Source: Collybiopsis luxurians FD-317 M1
Taxonomy: Eukaryota; Basidiomycota; Agaricomycetes; Agaricales; Omphalotaceae
NCBI GenBank assembly: GCA_000827265.1
Contig: KN834787.1
Location: forward strand, 248,737-312,736
Direction: 5' to 3'
DNA: 64,000 nucleotides
The notes beneath the pieces are model-generated. The model was not told the DNA's origin, did no database searches, and saw nothing but the letters and a program-made list of their open reading frames with translations. Of the stretch, positions 14,364 through 27,139 are shown piece after piece. How positions within the stretch are numbered: position 1 is the stretch's first letter; every line of letters starts with the position of its first letter. A program made the position numbers and the translations under genes.

Positions 14364-16411
14364 TCAATAGAACACATACGAAATTATTCCATCATCGTAA
14401 TCTGTAGTCGGCCATATTTCCTCTCCTTTACTATTCCGTGCCTTGGTGAAATCAAAGCATGCGAGAAGGGAAGCTACTGTGAGCCAGAGAGCGCTCTGAG
14501 CTACACTCTTTCCAGCGCACGTACGCCTTCCATAACCGAATGCTGCCGAGGGGTACGGAACTTTGTCGTTCAGCGTTCCATCTGCATTCAGGAAGCGCTC
14601 CGGGCGAAACTGATCTACATCTTCTCCATACAAGGCAGGATTGTGCAATAGAGCCCTTCAGGCGAAGATTATTGACGTTATAGCGGTAGCCAAATGCCAC
14701 TCACCAGCTGTTTCCGATGACCACCGTATTGGCTGGTATATAATAGCCTTTGTAAATATCTGCACTCGCAGTGTTGTGCGCCACAGCTGGAGGGATCCAA
14801 ATCATCCACCGTTATCCGAAAAAAAAAGTAAACTTGATCCATACCCATCGGCGCAACAGGTTTCCAACGCAGTATCTCCATAACCAACGCGTCCACGTAT
14901 GGTATTTTCCCTTCATCGGTAAAGTCCGGAAGCCGATCAGAACCTACTACTTCGTCCACGGCAATCTGTCCCTTCTTCTGGATTTCAGGACGGAGAAGGA
15001 AGGCAAGGATCAAGCTTCTCGTAGTTTGGAATTGCTATATCTTAACTTTCAGTACAAGATTCCGCGATTTTCGTATGACAATTTACCGTATCGGTTCCAG
15101 CTTGAAACAAGCGGTAAGAAAAAGTTTTGGTATTGAGTTGGACTCGTACCTCCGTATAAGGCACCCAATACTTCCGTCAACATCAACTCTTTCTCTTCGG
15201 ACCAGCTCCCATCATCTTGCATCTCTTGTAACTGTCTAGATGCCATTGATGACTTTATAGCGCCTTTTTCCTAATGGAAATACAAAATAAACGTTGTACT
15301 GTATTGAATGTCAGTAAAGATGACGATCCACTCACCAGCTTCTTCTTTGCAAATGCCATCGGCGCTGCAATCATCCTTCGCACAAAGGTCCGTTTATGTG
15401 CAGCATCCTTCTTGAAACCCATGCCAGGAAGCCATCCGGGAAGATGTTGCAACGCTGGGATACTGTCCACAACATATTTTCCGAATGTTGTCACCTCTGA
15501 TACGGCCCGCATAGCGTCTTTGCAAGCTTCGAGATAATATCCGTATTCATTCGGATCTTTGTTCGAGATGCCGTATGCTAACGAGAGGATGGTTCCTCCG
15601 TACAGGCTTCAAGTCCCGGTCAATAAGTGATACCTAGGTCCAGGGGATTGAACGTACAGGTGGATATGGTTATCAACGTCTTCGGGTGTGTCAAGGAGGC
15701 TGCTGAGAAGCAATGAAGTGCTTTCTTGCATGCGAGGTTTATGATACATCTCGAGATTCGCGGGAGATACTTCCTGCAAGAACAGCAATCGCTGCTCTGA
15801 ATTCGTGTGTCAGTGGGTCAACAATTCTGCTAGTTGAAGTAGGAACTCACTGCGCCACTGTTCACCATAGCGAGCAAACACAACAGAGAGCTCCAGTCCA
15901 ATTCTACGCAAATAGTCTCTGTATTTGGTTGACTGTTGGATTCATAGGCATACGACTCACAGATCTTTCATTGTTAATTCGGGCCTGTAAAGACTCTTAT
16001 GTGAGTTCAGAGGATAAAAGTACCCATGGTTTGTTCGGCATACCTGTCAGAGTACAATTGGGATCGTCCAACAAAGAGATCATTTGTAGCTTCTGCAGAG
16101 TTGAGAATCACCAACGATGTTCCGGCCACGTTGAGATAGATCACATCCGACTCTGTTTGGTAGCGTTGATTGGAGAGTTCGGATACCAGATAGAGATACG
16201 CACGATATTTTTCACTCATTCTCGCGTATACTTCATAAGGGCGGTCTTTCGGGATGTCGTACAGGTTCCCGATTATAGGCCATCCTTTGGGTCCTGGTGG
16301 AAGGGGAAGACCACGTCGGACAGCGAAATGGATCCAAGCTCGGCGGGCAACGAAGGCAAAGACGAGGAGAACAAGAATGTTGGCGGCGGACAAGGACATT
16401 TCTGGAAACAT
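14364..16411 (-). CDS. Cytochrome P450 monooxygenase
   Basis: Start at the ATG at 16411 (or a second Met at 16399) and stop at 14364-14366. An N-terminal membrane anchor (AANILVLLVFAFVARRAW) is followed by the proline hinge GLPLPPGPKGWPIIGN. Splicing restores the I-helix oxygen-binding motif as GAGTDT across an intron near 15130. The K-helix ExxR is EILR (VMEILRW), followed by KPVAPMG, then HNTASADIYKGYYIPANT and the PERF motif (FRPERFL). The heme-binding signature is FGYGRRTCAGK with the axial Cys. All P450 hallmarks are therefore intact, with eight or more short introns. It is probably an endoplasmic-reticulum enzyme that needs a CPR partner. The family resembles the large multigene P450 sets of wood- and litter-decaying basidiomycetes; the substrate is unknown. 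Confidence 0.95.
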
Positions 16412-18032
16412 GCGTATGTACGTGGAATTTTTCACAACCATGCTGCTTATAAGTAGCTGACTCACGAGGAGATCAGAGTATCGTCAAAAGGCTACATCAT
16501 AACTTGGAGTACACCGGGTCATTCCGAGTCTGTACTATTCCCGACTGGTCGACAGGGTTGCGTCCGATTGAGGGCCCTTACAATGTGCCGCAAGTTACAA
16601 TAGATTGCAACAGACCTCAATTAGTGCTCTCTAAATCCTGATAGGTATCAAATACATACGTATGAACATTGACAGATATAGCGTACCACTTGGTCATGCC
16701 CCCAGTATCATTTAATCTTCTGTTCTATCCCATCCACAATTACTGCATCCCTTCGCTTCCGTAGCGTGCGGGAAGTTTTATTTAGAAATGGCCGATTATA
16801 GCGCATGCACCCTACAAGATTGAATGTTCTTGAGGAATACGTTCAGACCGATGGATGCAAGAAGGCTATGAATTTCGAGACATGGTCGACTATGTACCAG
16901 CGGCCGAGAGCCGGAGAAGCCATCTACTTCGGTTATTTTGATGACTTTTGCATCTCCCAATCGTCCCAGTCAACGCGTTTCCCTGCTCGGCAAATGTCGT
17001 GCTACCCAGCGACTGAAGGGAGACAACCTGGCTGTCGGTCCAAAGAAAATAGGCTCCACACAAAAAAAGTCAACGCGTGTGGCCGTCCTCGTCCCAAGAA
17101 CATACTGATCTGAGATCAGTGGTAAATGCCGAGAGGATGCCTAAGATAGATTGCGGACTCTATTCAGCTTTGAACTGCAAAGGAATATATCGATGATTCC
17201 AGGCGGAGTTTCAGCGAACGATAATGGAACAATGTGTACTCCGAGTTACCGAGAAAGTTTCATTATCTGTGTAGAAGTTTCTATCTTGAAGACTGTTGAT
17301 ATGGAAGACCATGATATCGCCAGGGAGAACACTGTGCAGGAGCGAGTGATGAAATGTCAAACATTCAAGGGTATTGAGATAAAGAGACAGGAGGAGATTT
17401 CATTACCAGGCTGTCCTAAACTTAATACCTAGAATACACTAAGTTATAGGCCTTAAGGTTTGGGACACTTTGGTGATGCCTTGATTAGCGTGGCAGGCCC
17501 AGGCATCGCACATGAGCAAGTTTCGCAGAATTGAAACCCGGAAGGCCGAAAGGTACATAGTAGAGTCAATTATAACACGCAACGACTTATTGGGACTAGG
17601 GTTAGCGTCCTCTATACGAAAGTGAAAGCAGTGTTGGCTCAAAATCTGGAACCCAAACAATGATTGAAGTCGCAATACTGAGCGAAAAGCACGATCCTTG
17701 ACAAAGAACCGGAAATGTGCTCACCTTCAATATATTCTTCGGTAATCGTTGCAAGTAAATTCCTAGCAGAATAATGAGCATAAAGTTGTCAACCGACATA
17801 CATTAGCTGTCGTGCGACCATGATGATGATGATGATGGATGTGGCTAGTCGGTCAGCGCCTAATATTCCCGGCCGGGCCGCTGCTATATCCTGAGAGCGC
17901 GCTACCCGCATGGCTCTCTCCCTAACCTCCATCATTGGACTCCTGGGTCTCTTGCGGGACAGTGACCCTTTATCTCTGTACGCGATTCCATGCCAATTTC
18001 ATACCTAGGACCGACAATATCTCGGTGGAATA
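16412..18032. other. Intergenic region upstream of P450 and ATG13
   Basis: About 1.6 kb. Open frames at 16805-17113 and 17151-17432 (plus) and 17439-17799 (minus) are short, and neither their composition nor their motifs identify a family. A (ATG)n microsatellite lies at about 17819-17837. I could not define a gene. Confidence 0.4.
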
Positions 18033-20901
18033 ATGTCCCATGACGCTCAGCAAAAGATTACATTTCACTTTTATACCAAACTCTTCTACGTCGTTAATGA
18101 TGCTCGCACCTCAGCTGCACTAGAAACTGGAAAGACTGATAAATGGGTGCGTCGATATCTATTCATCTTTGTACCAAAATTGTAACCAACATTTGTAGTT
18201 CAACCTCGAAACGCCCGATTCTGAACTATGGACACGAGAAGGCAGGGACCCATATAGGTCTATCTCCGATCCTCGTTCTCTACCTCCACTAGAAATCCAA
18301 GTTCTTCTTACCATTCCAGAAACCCTAGCGAGTAACCAAGTCCTCGTGTACATAGCCCCCGACTCCTCCCGCACACCTATCGAGTCAACTTACAAGTATG
18401 TCCTGCTAGAAAGATGGGTCCTAGAGCTGAACACTAGGGACTCCTCCGTCCCTTCGTCTTCCTCGGAATCCGATTTTGAGGCTTCAAGTGGTAGTATGGC
18501 TCTATCTACTGTCTATAAGCACGGTATTCCGATGTTCCGCTCCTTGTATTCTCTCTTGCGTGTTCTTCCTGCTTGGAAACTGTCCAAACGATTCAGAACA
18601 AGACGGAATGGTACCGGAGGACTGGGTATACAAGTACGGGTCAAGGGCGACCCTGGGTCGGGCGTAGACAGATCAACTGTCATGCACTTTGGCTCGCCTC
18701 TTGCATTACCAACTAGCACGCATGTTTTCCCACCTATACAGCATCCCTTGGGCAACTTGATCCTCACGTCTACCTATCTATCATCCCCGAACTTCAGAAT
18801 CGATGAACGTGAGAGTTTATTGAGCTCAAGGTTCATGTCCATGGACACAGGGACGAAAGAAATGGAATTCACACCGACGTTGGTCAAGAACCAGCAACGG
18901 GACTCTATGTTGAGCAGTGCAGGAGGCTCTTTAGGAACCAGAAGTAGTTTACCACGCTCCCCGCCTCGAGAGATCCCCCGGCGTACAAGTCCTCCCCCTC
19001 GATCTCATACACAATCACATTCTCGAGCCCCCTCAGACGCTGACTCAATTGCCGAACGATTCATTATTCCTTCAAGAACCGCCAGTACCTCCAATCCAAC
19101 GCCACCTTTGCGCCAGACCAGCATCGGGCATCCTATTCTTCCTATCACTCGAGCTACAACCACCTCTTCCCCATCTTCTCAACCGTCACCTGGATTAGCC
19201 GCTAGGTTGAGAAGAGAATCTCTAGGCAGCACTGTGGCAGCTGCCGCTTCTGATTCCTATCTCCCATCAACTACGGGTATTGGAACTTCCACCTCTACTC
19301 AACCTCTCCCATTCCCCTCCTACGTTTCATCGACCCCGCCCATTCCTGGTATTCCAGGCACCTCAGCACCCACATCGACGTCAGCCTCTTCTTCACCCAT
19401 CTCACCCATGGCTGTCCGAAGACCAGGACTCAATCCCATTAACCCATTCAAGTCAAACACTTTAACCGGAGTTGCCGCCTCGAGCGCTGGCTCATCCCGA
19501 GTTTCTAGTGCGCTTGGCACGCGGCTTCTACCAGGCTCATCTCCTTCTCGTGCGGGCGGTATCCCAGAGTCCAGCCTCGCGCTTGGCGGAACGAGTAGTT
19601 CCAACACAGGACTCGGATCATTATCATCCCTATCCAACTTGTCCAATCTTCCTGCACCAACCGCAGGGCCTTTGCCTCTTGGTAAACCTTCTCCGCCGCC
19701 GCATGTTCATTCGTTTGCACCGTCCTCTCTGGGTGCTGCGAGTGCAGGTACAGGAACGAGTGCGAGTTCCGGGAGTGTTTCGAATAGCGCCGCTGCTACG
19801 GTTGGAGCAGCAGCTGCGACAGATGAGATTGCTATACCGTTTAGACGCAAACGATACTCGTCGTCATTTGGACATCGGTATTCGTCCCCTGCACGAGGGG
19901 GGGCCAGTGTTGGAAGTAGCGTGGGTGGGGGAGGCAGTCAAGGTGGTGGAAGTACGGAAGGAGGCATATTGGTTGGAAGTTCCAGAAGTGGCGGATCTGG
20001 GTCTGCCGGAGGGGGAAGAGAAAGTCGGAGAGTTTCGACGATTGTGAGTGACTTTGGCCTTTTTCTCTTTTCTTCAGCTCGGATTGATTGGACATGTGTC
20101 ACTCCGCTGTAGACTAGGCCTTCATCTCCTCTTCAGGACATCCCAGGCCTTCCTCAAGACGACCACGACGATATTTCCTTGTTCATGCAAGATATCGATA
20201 CACGAAAGCCGCTCATAGGACGGTCCAGAATATACGCTCAGGCCCAGCAGGGTGAGATTGAAGGCGGTGACGCCCCGATTACTAGGGAAGATCTCTTGAT
20301 GGGCAGGGCACGCCATCGACTTTCCGCCGATGCAGCGTTCTCTTCCCCGTCATCATTGGCGGCCCCGGTATCAACACCCCCGTCACCTAGGCGGCGCTCC
20401 GATGCGGGTGTCTCTCCTCCATCTTCACCATTACGGAACGTCATTCCCCTTGCGGACGAAGACGAAGACGAGGGCGAGTCCAGCACGAATGTTCATACGA
20501 TGAAACCTCTAGCCGCTATCCCTCCTCCTCCTGCACCCTCTCAACCCTCCACAACGACAACGACAGCGACGACAACGACAGCTCATCGCCGCTCGTCGTC
20601 GTCGTCGTCGTTAGCCAAAGCCGCCCTGTCATCTTCCCCACCAACTCATTCTTCTCCGATGCTCACTACCGCCCCGGACGTTGAAGCGCGATTGAAGAAG
20701 ATGAATGATGCATTTATGGCTAGTTTACAGGGACTGGGTTCAGGGTCGAGTACTGTGAGGAGGCATCAGAGAGGCGGTTCGCGCGATAATTCTTATTCTA
20801 CTTTGAGGGCTCCTTCTTCTGGTTCTGTTGCCGGTTCTGGGCGCGGTGCTGACCGTTCTGATAATGGATCTGGGGCTGGAACTGGAGATGGCGAAGGATG
20901 A
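18033..20901 (+). CDS. ATG13: ATG13, autophagy-initiation (Atg1 complex) subunit
   Basis: Three exons, 18033-18146, 18199-20043 and 20137-20901, give 907 aa. The N-terminus MSHDAQQKITFHFYTKLFYV and the following WTREGRDPYRS, PLEIQVLL and YKYVLLERWVLEL segments are the Atg13 HORMA domain (about residues 1-270), including the conserved KxxxxFYxK and LERWxLxL patterns. The rest is a long Ser/Pro/Gly-rich disordered tail, as expected for Atg13, which binds Atg1 and Atg17 and is regulated by TOR phosphorylation. Short acidic/basic patches such as the one around SLFMQDIDTRKPL are plausible binding segments. The stop codon falls inside the first unit of an 18-bp tandem repeat. A different reading of the C-terminus through an unrecognised intron is possible. 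Confidence 0.92.
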
Positions 20902-20968
20902 GAGGAGGGGGAAGTATGAGAGGAGGGGGAAGTATGAGAGGAGGGGGAAGTATGAGAGGAGGGGGAAG
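20899..20968 (+). repeat. 18-bp minisatellite (about 3.9 units) at the ATG13 stop codon
   Basis: Four nearly perfect copies of an 18-bp purine-rich unit (TGAGAGGAGGGGGAAGTA), the last one shortened. In the ATG13 frame the unit supplies TGA. In another frame it would encode RRGKYE repeats. Confidence 0.9.
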
Positions 20969-21542
20969 GGGAAGGATGAAGGGAAGGGGCAGGATAATGT
21001 ATTCGAGTACAGCCAGGGGCTCAGAAGACACGCCTGGGAGTTGTGGTGACTTATTGACTGTAAATTGAAAGAACTGAACTTGCCGAACTTGTGCTTGTGC
21101 TTACGCTTGAACGCTGTAATATCGGTTGAGCTTTAAATATGTAGAAACGAATATTGTGTATTGATTGTCCTCGAGAAGAATGAGGACTGGTAACTCCGAA
21201 TCGGTCCACTCGAGTCAACGAGGCTTGGGTACAGTCATTTCTGATTAAGGTTTTTTACTTTAAGGAATGCCAAAGCTGGATCGATCCAGGAACCCATATT
21301 TTTCTATACAGTACATTCGTACAAACCTGCGAAATGGGTATATAATTTACGTTACATGGATATGTGTGTGGCTCTACTTGATGGTCTATAGCAAAAAAAA
21401 GAAACAAGAAAAGAAAAGGGTGTCTCCGTTCCGATCCCAGGGGAGAAGCGTTTTACTAAAATCTAAATCCATATAAGTAGTTGAAGGGAACTACTACTAA
21501 CAATGTGCAGAGTGTGAGTTCGCTCAGGACTCGCCTGAGTTT
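20969..21542. other. Convergent intergenic region
   Basis: About 570 nt between the ATG13 3' end and the stop of the secreted-protein gene. It is A/T-rich with short poly-A runs. No gene was seen. Confidence 0.4.
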
Positions 21543-23201
21543 TTATGCACAAGTTCCATTGTACGTTGCACGCGTACTGGCAATAACGGATCCTTTAAAC
21601 TTTGCGATGCTCGTTCGTTCTGCGACCGTCAGCTCGTCTTCGAAATGGAGTCGCCCTAAAAAAAGCAGTTAAAAAAGCTATAGTTAGTTCGATACTCGGG
21701 AGACATGAAACATGAAGAACGAAAGGCAGGGGAAAGGTGGATCGGAAGAAGGGAAGGTGAAACGATACTCACATTTAAAATGTTTGCCCTTCGACTCTTT
21801 GCCTTTTTCCGCTTGCTTGCTATCGTACTCGAACCAGACGTCGCCGAAAACGACCAAGTGCATTTCGCCTTCGCCTTGGAGGGTACATCGTTTTACGGTC
21901 GTCTGGATAGAACCAAATAATGAAATGAAAAATGGCGATTGAGTTTATTATTGATCTTTCGTTTCGGTATTCAAGAGGAATCTCACCCCGACATCGCATT
22001 TTTTGCCATTGGGAGAAGTTACGCGGAGGGTGACTGTGTCGAGGGAGCTGTATTGGGTGGAAAAACTAGATAGATAGATGAGATGGAACAAAATTATAGT
22101 CAGCAAAACGCTGGGAAAGGGGCAAAAAATGAAGAACAAGGACGAGGGTCCTGGAAGGAGAAATTGAAAAAGCTGAAATGAAATTAATTACATACCTCTT
22201 GGTTTGGGTATTGGTTATAGATGTAGACGTAGTAAATGCATCACTGACATCAGCGACCTCTGGAAACTCGAGTTTGCCTAAGAACGTCCCGGATACTCCA
22301 ATCGTAGCGGCTTCTGTTCATTCATTCATTCATTCATTCGAACCCATCATGATTTCATCATCAATGGACGAAAAGAAGACGGATGAGATGCACTTACCGC
22401 TAATGGTGTACTGCGAAGTAGCGGTGAAGCCCTGGGCGACGGAAAGCATCAAGGTTCCATTCGTCCCGTCCACTTGCCCCCCGGCACTCGTCTTGCTCGA
22501 TTGACAGGTCGGTTGGCCTGAATGGTGCGATTGCGGAAGAAAAAGTAAAATGGAGGACGTTAGTGGAATGTCTGGCGGATACGCTGCAGAGGAAGAAGAA
22601 AGTATGTACCGGTGAATCTAACCTTGATGCTTTCCTCAGCGATGCAGATGGTCGCTGGATAGTTTGCAGTCTAGATCGGACAGTTACTTAGTAAAGTGGA
22701 AAAAAAGTAGTAGAATCGATACACACATCGGAATGCTCATCGTTTGTGACAATGTTACGTTTATGTTTACCCCATCGGTCGTTTGCTATGCTTTCGAGTT
22801 TTTTCCAGCCTGGTACTGGGGATACACGAATGGAGCGATTAATTAGGAATGATGATGAGTGGGTAGTGAAAAGTTGCAATGCGTACTTTTCTGTACGTCA
22901 TCTGAGCTTAATTTCACACAGGTTGAGGCGTCTTCGCGACGATGAATAGTGGGCAAAGGGCCACTCTGGAGAAAATATGGAGGTGCGGCGGCGGCGGAAC
23001 GCGCGTTGCGAAGATGTGTGGCGGGGAGAAAGGGCATTGCTGAGACGCATCGGATGAGAAGAAAGGCTTGGAATAAGCTAGTGATCTATATGGTAATGAA
23101 AATGCTCATTGGTTAGCTTTGACTCAGAAAAAAAGAAACACTGCACGTACGAGAATCACGGCGGAGAACCTCGTCAAAAGATCCGTCGTTCTCGTTAACA
23201 T
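21543..23201 (-). CDS. Secreted protein of unknown family, about 300 aa
   Basis: About eight exons that splice in frame. Exon 1 (from ATG 23201) plus the start of exon 2 form a signal peptide: MLTRTTDLLTRFSAVIL, then ITSLFQAFLLIRCVSA. The mature part continues with a low-complexity segment and HRREDASTCVKLSSD, then VNINVTLSQTMSIPM, TANYPATICIAEESIKVRF, a CQSSKTSAGGQ segment, TFLGKLEFPEV, TVTLRVTSPNGKKCDVG, CTLQGEGEMHLVVFGDVWFEY and a C-terminal FKGSVIASTRATYNGTCA. Alternating hydrophobic residues suggest a beta-sandwich fold, and six to seven cysteines could form disulfides. I do not recognise the family. A CATT microsatellite sits in one intron (about 22318-22340). Confidence 0.65.
22316..22340. 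repeat. (CATT)n microsatellite in an intron
   Basis: About five to six CATT/TTCA units inside an intron of the minus-strand secreted-protein gene. Confidence 0.8.
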
Positions 23202-24288
23202 GAAAATTTGATAGAAGCTCTGCCAGAGAGGGAGATTTGAAGAGTTCTCTGCCAGAGAGATTTACCACAATTCCGTCGAGGACGAAACAAAAAAAACGGA
23301 TTGCGACCAAGTAGAGAGTGAGGTATTTATAAACCGACTCTGCAGTAATATTAACTCCTGTTCAATCCTTATCTTCATCATCCTTCGGTAAAGAGATAAG
23401 TAGAAATGGTGTTGGTATCGCGCAGTTCCGCGTGCGCGAGGAACCATATGGGCAAATCTAGGGCTGTCTCGGAGTCTCCACTTTGACCACAGCATCGATA
23501 AAGAACGTTGTTGGACCAAGAAGCCGGCGCCTGCCGCCAAAGAGCCCTTCATCAAGGGTGGCCCTGAAGCAGATGCTTCGTTGGCGAGGAATTGCGAGAT
23601 AGCCTAAACTAATGACGGAAGAAATTAAGGACGAACAGGGACGAACGCGGTCCGATAGCTGGCACATATACCGCACGTTGGACTCGATTTGCGGTCATGT
23701 TTGCAAAGCAAAGTAACAAAACGCTCTTGCCTATATGCATGCGTTGCCCATTTCTTGACATGTTCCCCGTCGTGCGGCCACTGCGGTACGTGTTGGGTTC
23801 GAGCTTAACGTTCATTTCGAAAACTACAGCGTGCAATACTGCTGTATCGAGTCCATTCAAAGTTAGCCTTCTGCATACTGCAAGTGCAAGGGAATGGGCC
23901 TTAGAATCATTAGGTCCGCACTGCGCCACCCGGTAGGTAGTGGCTTACCTTACGGCGCGATTAGGCGCCGATGGGTCATTTGACGCTGGCGTTCTATTCT
24001 TTGTCTTCTCCATTTCAGCGCTGTACCTTGGGTTGTATCCCGTGGCTCCTCGAATGAATATCTGGCTGTCGTGAATAGAAAAATTCAAAGAGACCTTTAC
24101 CAGCTCTTTGTGTGCTTCTAGCATGAGGATGTAATTCTTTCATACACGATGCATGCACGAGCCACTGGGCCAAGACCTAAAGGCGTTTATGTTAACTGGA
24201 TAGATATATAAATGGCCACACCTCGAACGGAAGTCTTGTCTTATCTTTTCCCCCTTTTGACGACCTATAACGCCTCTCACGAACAGAA
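23202..24288. other. Intergenic divergent region
   Basis: About 1.1 kb between two divergent genes. The minus open frame at 23609-23929 resembles nothing I recognise. Two similar TCTCTGGCAGAG-type stretches lie at about 23219-23260, close to the start of the secreted-protein gene. Confidence 0.35.
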
Positions 24289-26201
24289 ATGTATGATGAA
24301 TATAATTTATTAACTCGAAAGCGGTACTTGCAAAGACCGTGGAAGCTCTTCAAACCCGTTAGTATTTCCGCTTTCATTAATCATTACAAACTCTAAAGAA
24401 ACACATTATAGTACCTACCGCGCTCTGATTCCTTACCCGACCTTGCGCTTGTACCACACCAACGTCCTCTGTTTACCTGCGAAACCTGCAACTTTTCGAA
24501 TACACTAGTTGATCTATGTCTTTGGTGTCCTCCTGGTATGCGATCTTCCGTTTCCTGCGAGCACATTCCAGGAACGGACTGGAGGAGACGTCGAGTTAGC
24601 GCACCTCCTCTCTTATTGTCCTGGAAGCCAGCTCGCCAAAGGGCCAGGTCCCAAACTCTTCCGTTGACACAACCTCCAGTTTCTATGCGCAGATTCTCAC
24701 GGAAACGACCGCGCTCAGAGTCAGATCATAGGACTTCCGAATTCAATGGCGCCACTACAGTTTCTTATCGACAACGTTCACTGCCACCAGTTTACGAGGG
24801 TGACAACATAAATACGTCGGAACCACGCGCATGTGAATTGGGCGCCGATGACGAGTCCGACGTCGTCACAGCAACTTTGGTTCGTTTACTTTCCATACGC
24901 ATACCATATATCATCACACGACCTGATTCTTTCTTTCTTTCCAACAGCCATCTTCCCTCTCCACTTCGACGCTCCCGTGCCGACTTGACGAAGGCACAGA
25001 CCATCCTTCGCGGCTCGGATCTGGATCTGTCGTTCAAGCTGAACGCGAACGCCACTTTATTTATACTACGATTCGTTGCGTTGATCGTGGCACGCAGGAT
25101 ATGAAAGGGAATACAGACAGCGCTCATGAATTGAACACATCCACTTCCACATTTCCGCAACGTCAGGATGTATCACTATCCTCTTGCGACGATTCAAGAG
25201 AGGCGTCTACTTCCTCTGTCAACCACACTACCCCTATGATGCCGTATACCCCACCTCTTCGTCGGAAGAAGAGCCATTTCGTTCTACACTTGTCTGCTCC
25301 ACCGTCGGCGAACACCAGCACAATCGCAACGACGACCCCTCCCTCTCCATCCCCAGAAATACGACAACGACCCCAATCTCAACCTGCCCTCCCCGCCACT
25401 GCTTCCACCTCACAACCTCTGCGCATGCCTATCACAGACATGTATCGACGCCGTCGGATACAGCCCGACCCCGATTCGGCTCAACCACAGCTAGGGCATC
25501 CGAGCAGGCCATATTACACTGCCTTGAGGAAGAACATGTCTCCAAACCAACGTCTACCCCCGTCAAGCTCGACAGTGATGGATCCCTCGGTAGCAGTAGG
25601 CTCGGCATGTTCATCAAATTCTTCCTTCTGCTCCCGAGCGTCTTCTCCAACCCCAACGTTAGCTTCAGCATTCAACTCTCCTTATGTGTATCCTGCTCCA
25701 TCTCCGGCACCGTTTTCAGATGACAGTCACGAATTGACAAGCGTCGAAGGGTCTTCTCCAGCGGCGTCTGCGTTTTCGCCCTTTGCGCCTTCTGGGTTTG
25801 GGCTTGGGTTTTCCTGGCCTTCCCCTACGTCTGTCATGAACACCTCTCCTCCTCCACCTTCTCCTCGTATCCCCTCGGAAGGAAAATCGGGCATTTTAAA
25901 GCTGTCGTCGCTGAAAAGTAGACTGTCACTCCGTCGAAGCAGCTACAGCAGTGACTCATCGTCCACGTCAACCATGACGGGGACTCCTGCGCCCATGGTA
26001 TTTACCAAATCGGATGAGATGAAGATGCGATTAGCACTGGCTAGGGAAGTTCGGGGTTGTGGAGCTGCGACGGATGATTTTGAGACGGAAGTTGATGCGG
26101 AGGGGTATGTGTATCATGGGAGGACTATGCCGACCTTGAAGATGCACGTGCGGAGGTTGAGTCGGGGGCTGAAGGAAAGATTTAGTTTGAGAAGAGGATG
26201 A
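24289..26201 (+). CDS. Ser/Pro-rich protein with a paired CxxC motif
   Basis: Three exons, 24289-24357, 24412-24879 and 24948-26201, all in frame, give 596 aa. Residues 44-62 read FTCETCNFSNTLVDLCLWC, with Cys 46, 49, 59 and 62 in a CxxC-x9-CxxC arrangement suggestive of a small zinc-binding knuckle. Most of the remainder is Ser/Pro/Arg-rich and probably disordered, with several RRxS-like sites. The C-terminal 150 residues are better ordered (GILKLSSLKSRLSLRRSS and a DEMKMRLALAREVRGCG segment) and end in a basic FSLRRG. No enzyme motif was seen. It is possibly a basidiomycete-specific regulatory protein; the function is unknown. Confidence 0.7.
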
Positions 26202-27139
26202 AAGGGGGAGAGCGGGGAATGGATGGTATACCCCCATAAGCTACCGACTGAGGTTCGTTTCTTGAATTTTGGAGTCTCTTTTCCCTGTTGTACCATCTTT
26301 TTAGTGTGCATGGCTTGTAGCCTTCTGGTCGGTTTTCCTCCCCCCCCCTCTCTCTCCCTAATCCTCTGTTCGTACGCACGTACTCTGCACTCCTGCTATC
26401 GGTTCCGCTTTGCTTTGCTCCTGGATTATGATACGATATGCCTCATTATGTTGAAAATTTTGTTATGCGTTCGCTACGGTATACGGTACACTATACACTA
26501 TACTTTATTTTCGCTGTATGACAGTGTATTTTTTTTCGACCCACTCGGACGGAGTTTGGTTTCATGATTATTGTGACGTCGAATTCGGATATTCACGACT
26601 TCCTTTTTTCTTTTCTTTTTTCTTTTTTTTTTTTTTGGCGTTTACGATAGATACGCAGATACCCTTTGTCCTTCCAATCGTGAGGTTGGCAGTGTGGACG
26701 TGTATAATACTTCCGTTGGCTATGTTGTTCGCTGCACTCTGTACTCTGTGTGTACTCAATGTATGTATGTGCTCAAGGATATTTTTAGGCGTTTTAAGTA
26801 CGACTAGTCCCGAGCCTCAAGACTAAAAACCCGCGAAGATCTTGATTCGGGCACTGGAAGTAAAGGAGGTGACAGGACTCAAGGTCACCTACATAAATCT
26901 AGAGCAAAATCTCGCATACCCTTTCAGGTTTCCATTCCCGTGAGACGCTACTCTAGATCGAAAAACGGGCTTCCGACGAAGCACGTCACGTTCATAGGCC
27001 TAGCGCAACGTTTGAAGGCTGGGCGTTGAACTATTGTCCGCAGACCCGGGTGTGATATCAAAAGTCGCTCGAATTGAACAATAAATATTCCTTTCAAAAC
27101 ATATAAATAAACGACGACAGAAGGCGAAGAGCAAAGTAT
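26202..27139. other. Convergent intergenic region
   Basis: About 940 nt between two convergent stops. It contains a C8 run (about 26340), a T-rich tract (about 26602-26636) and GTAC/TATAC-rich low-complexity sequence. No gene was seen. Confidence 0.4.
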
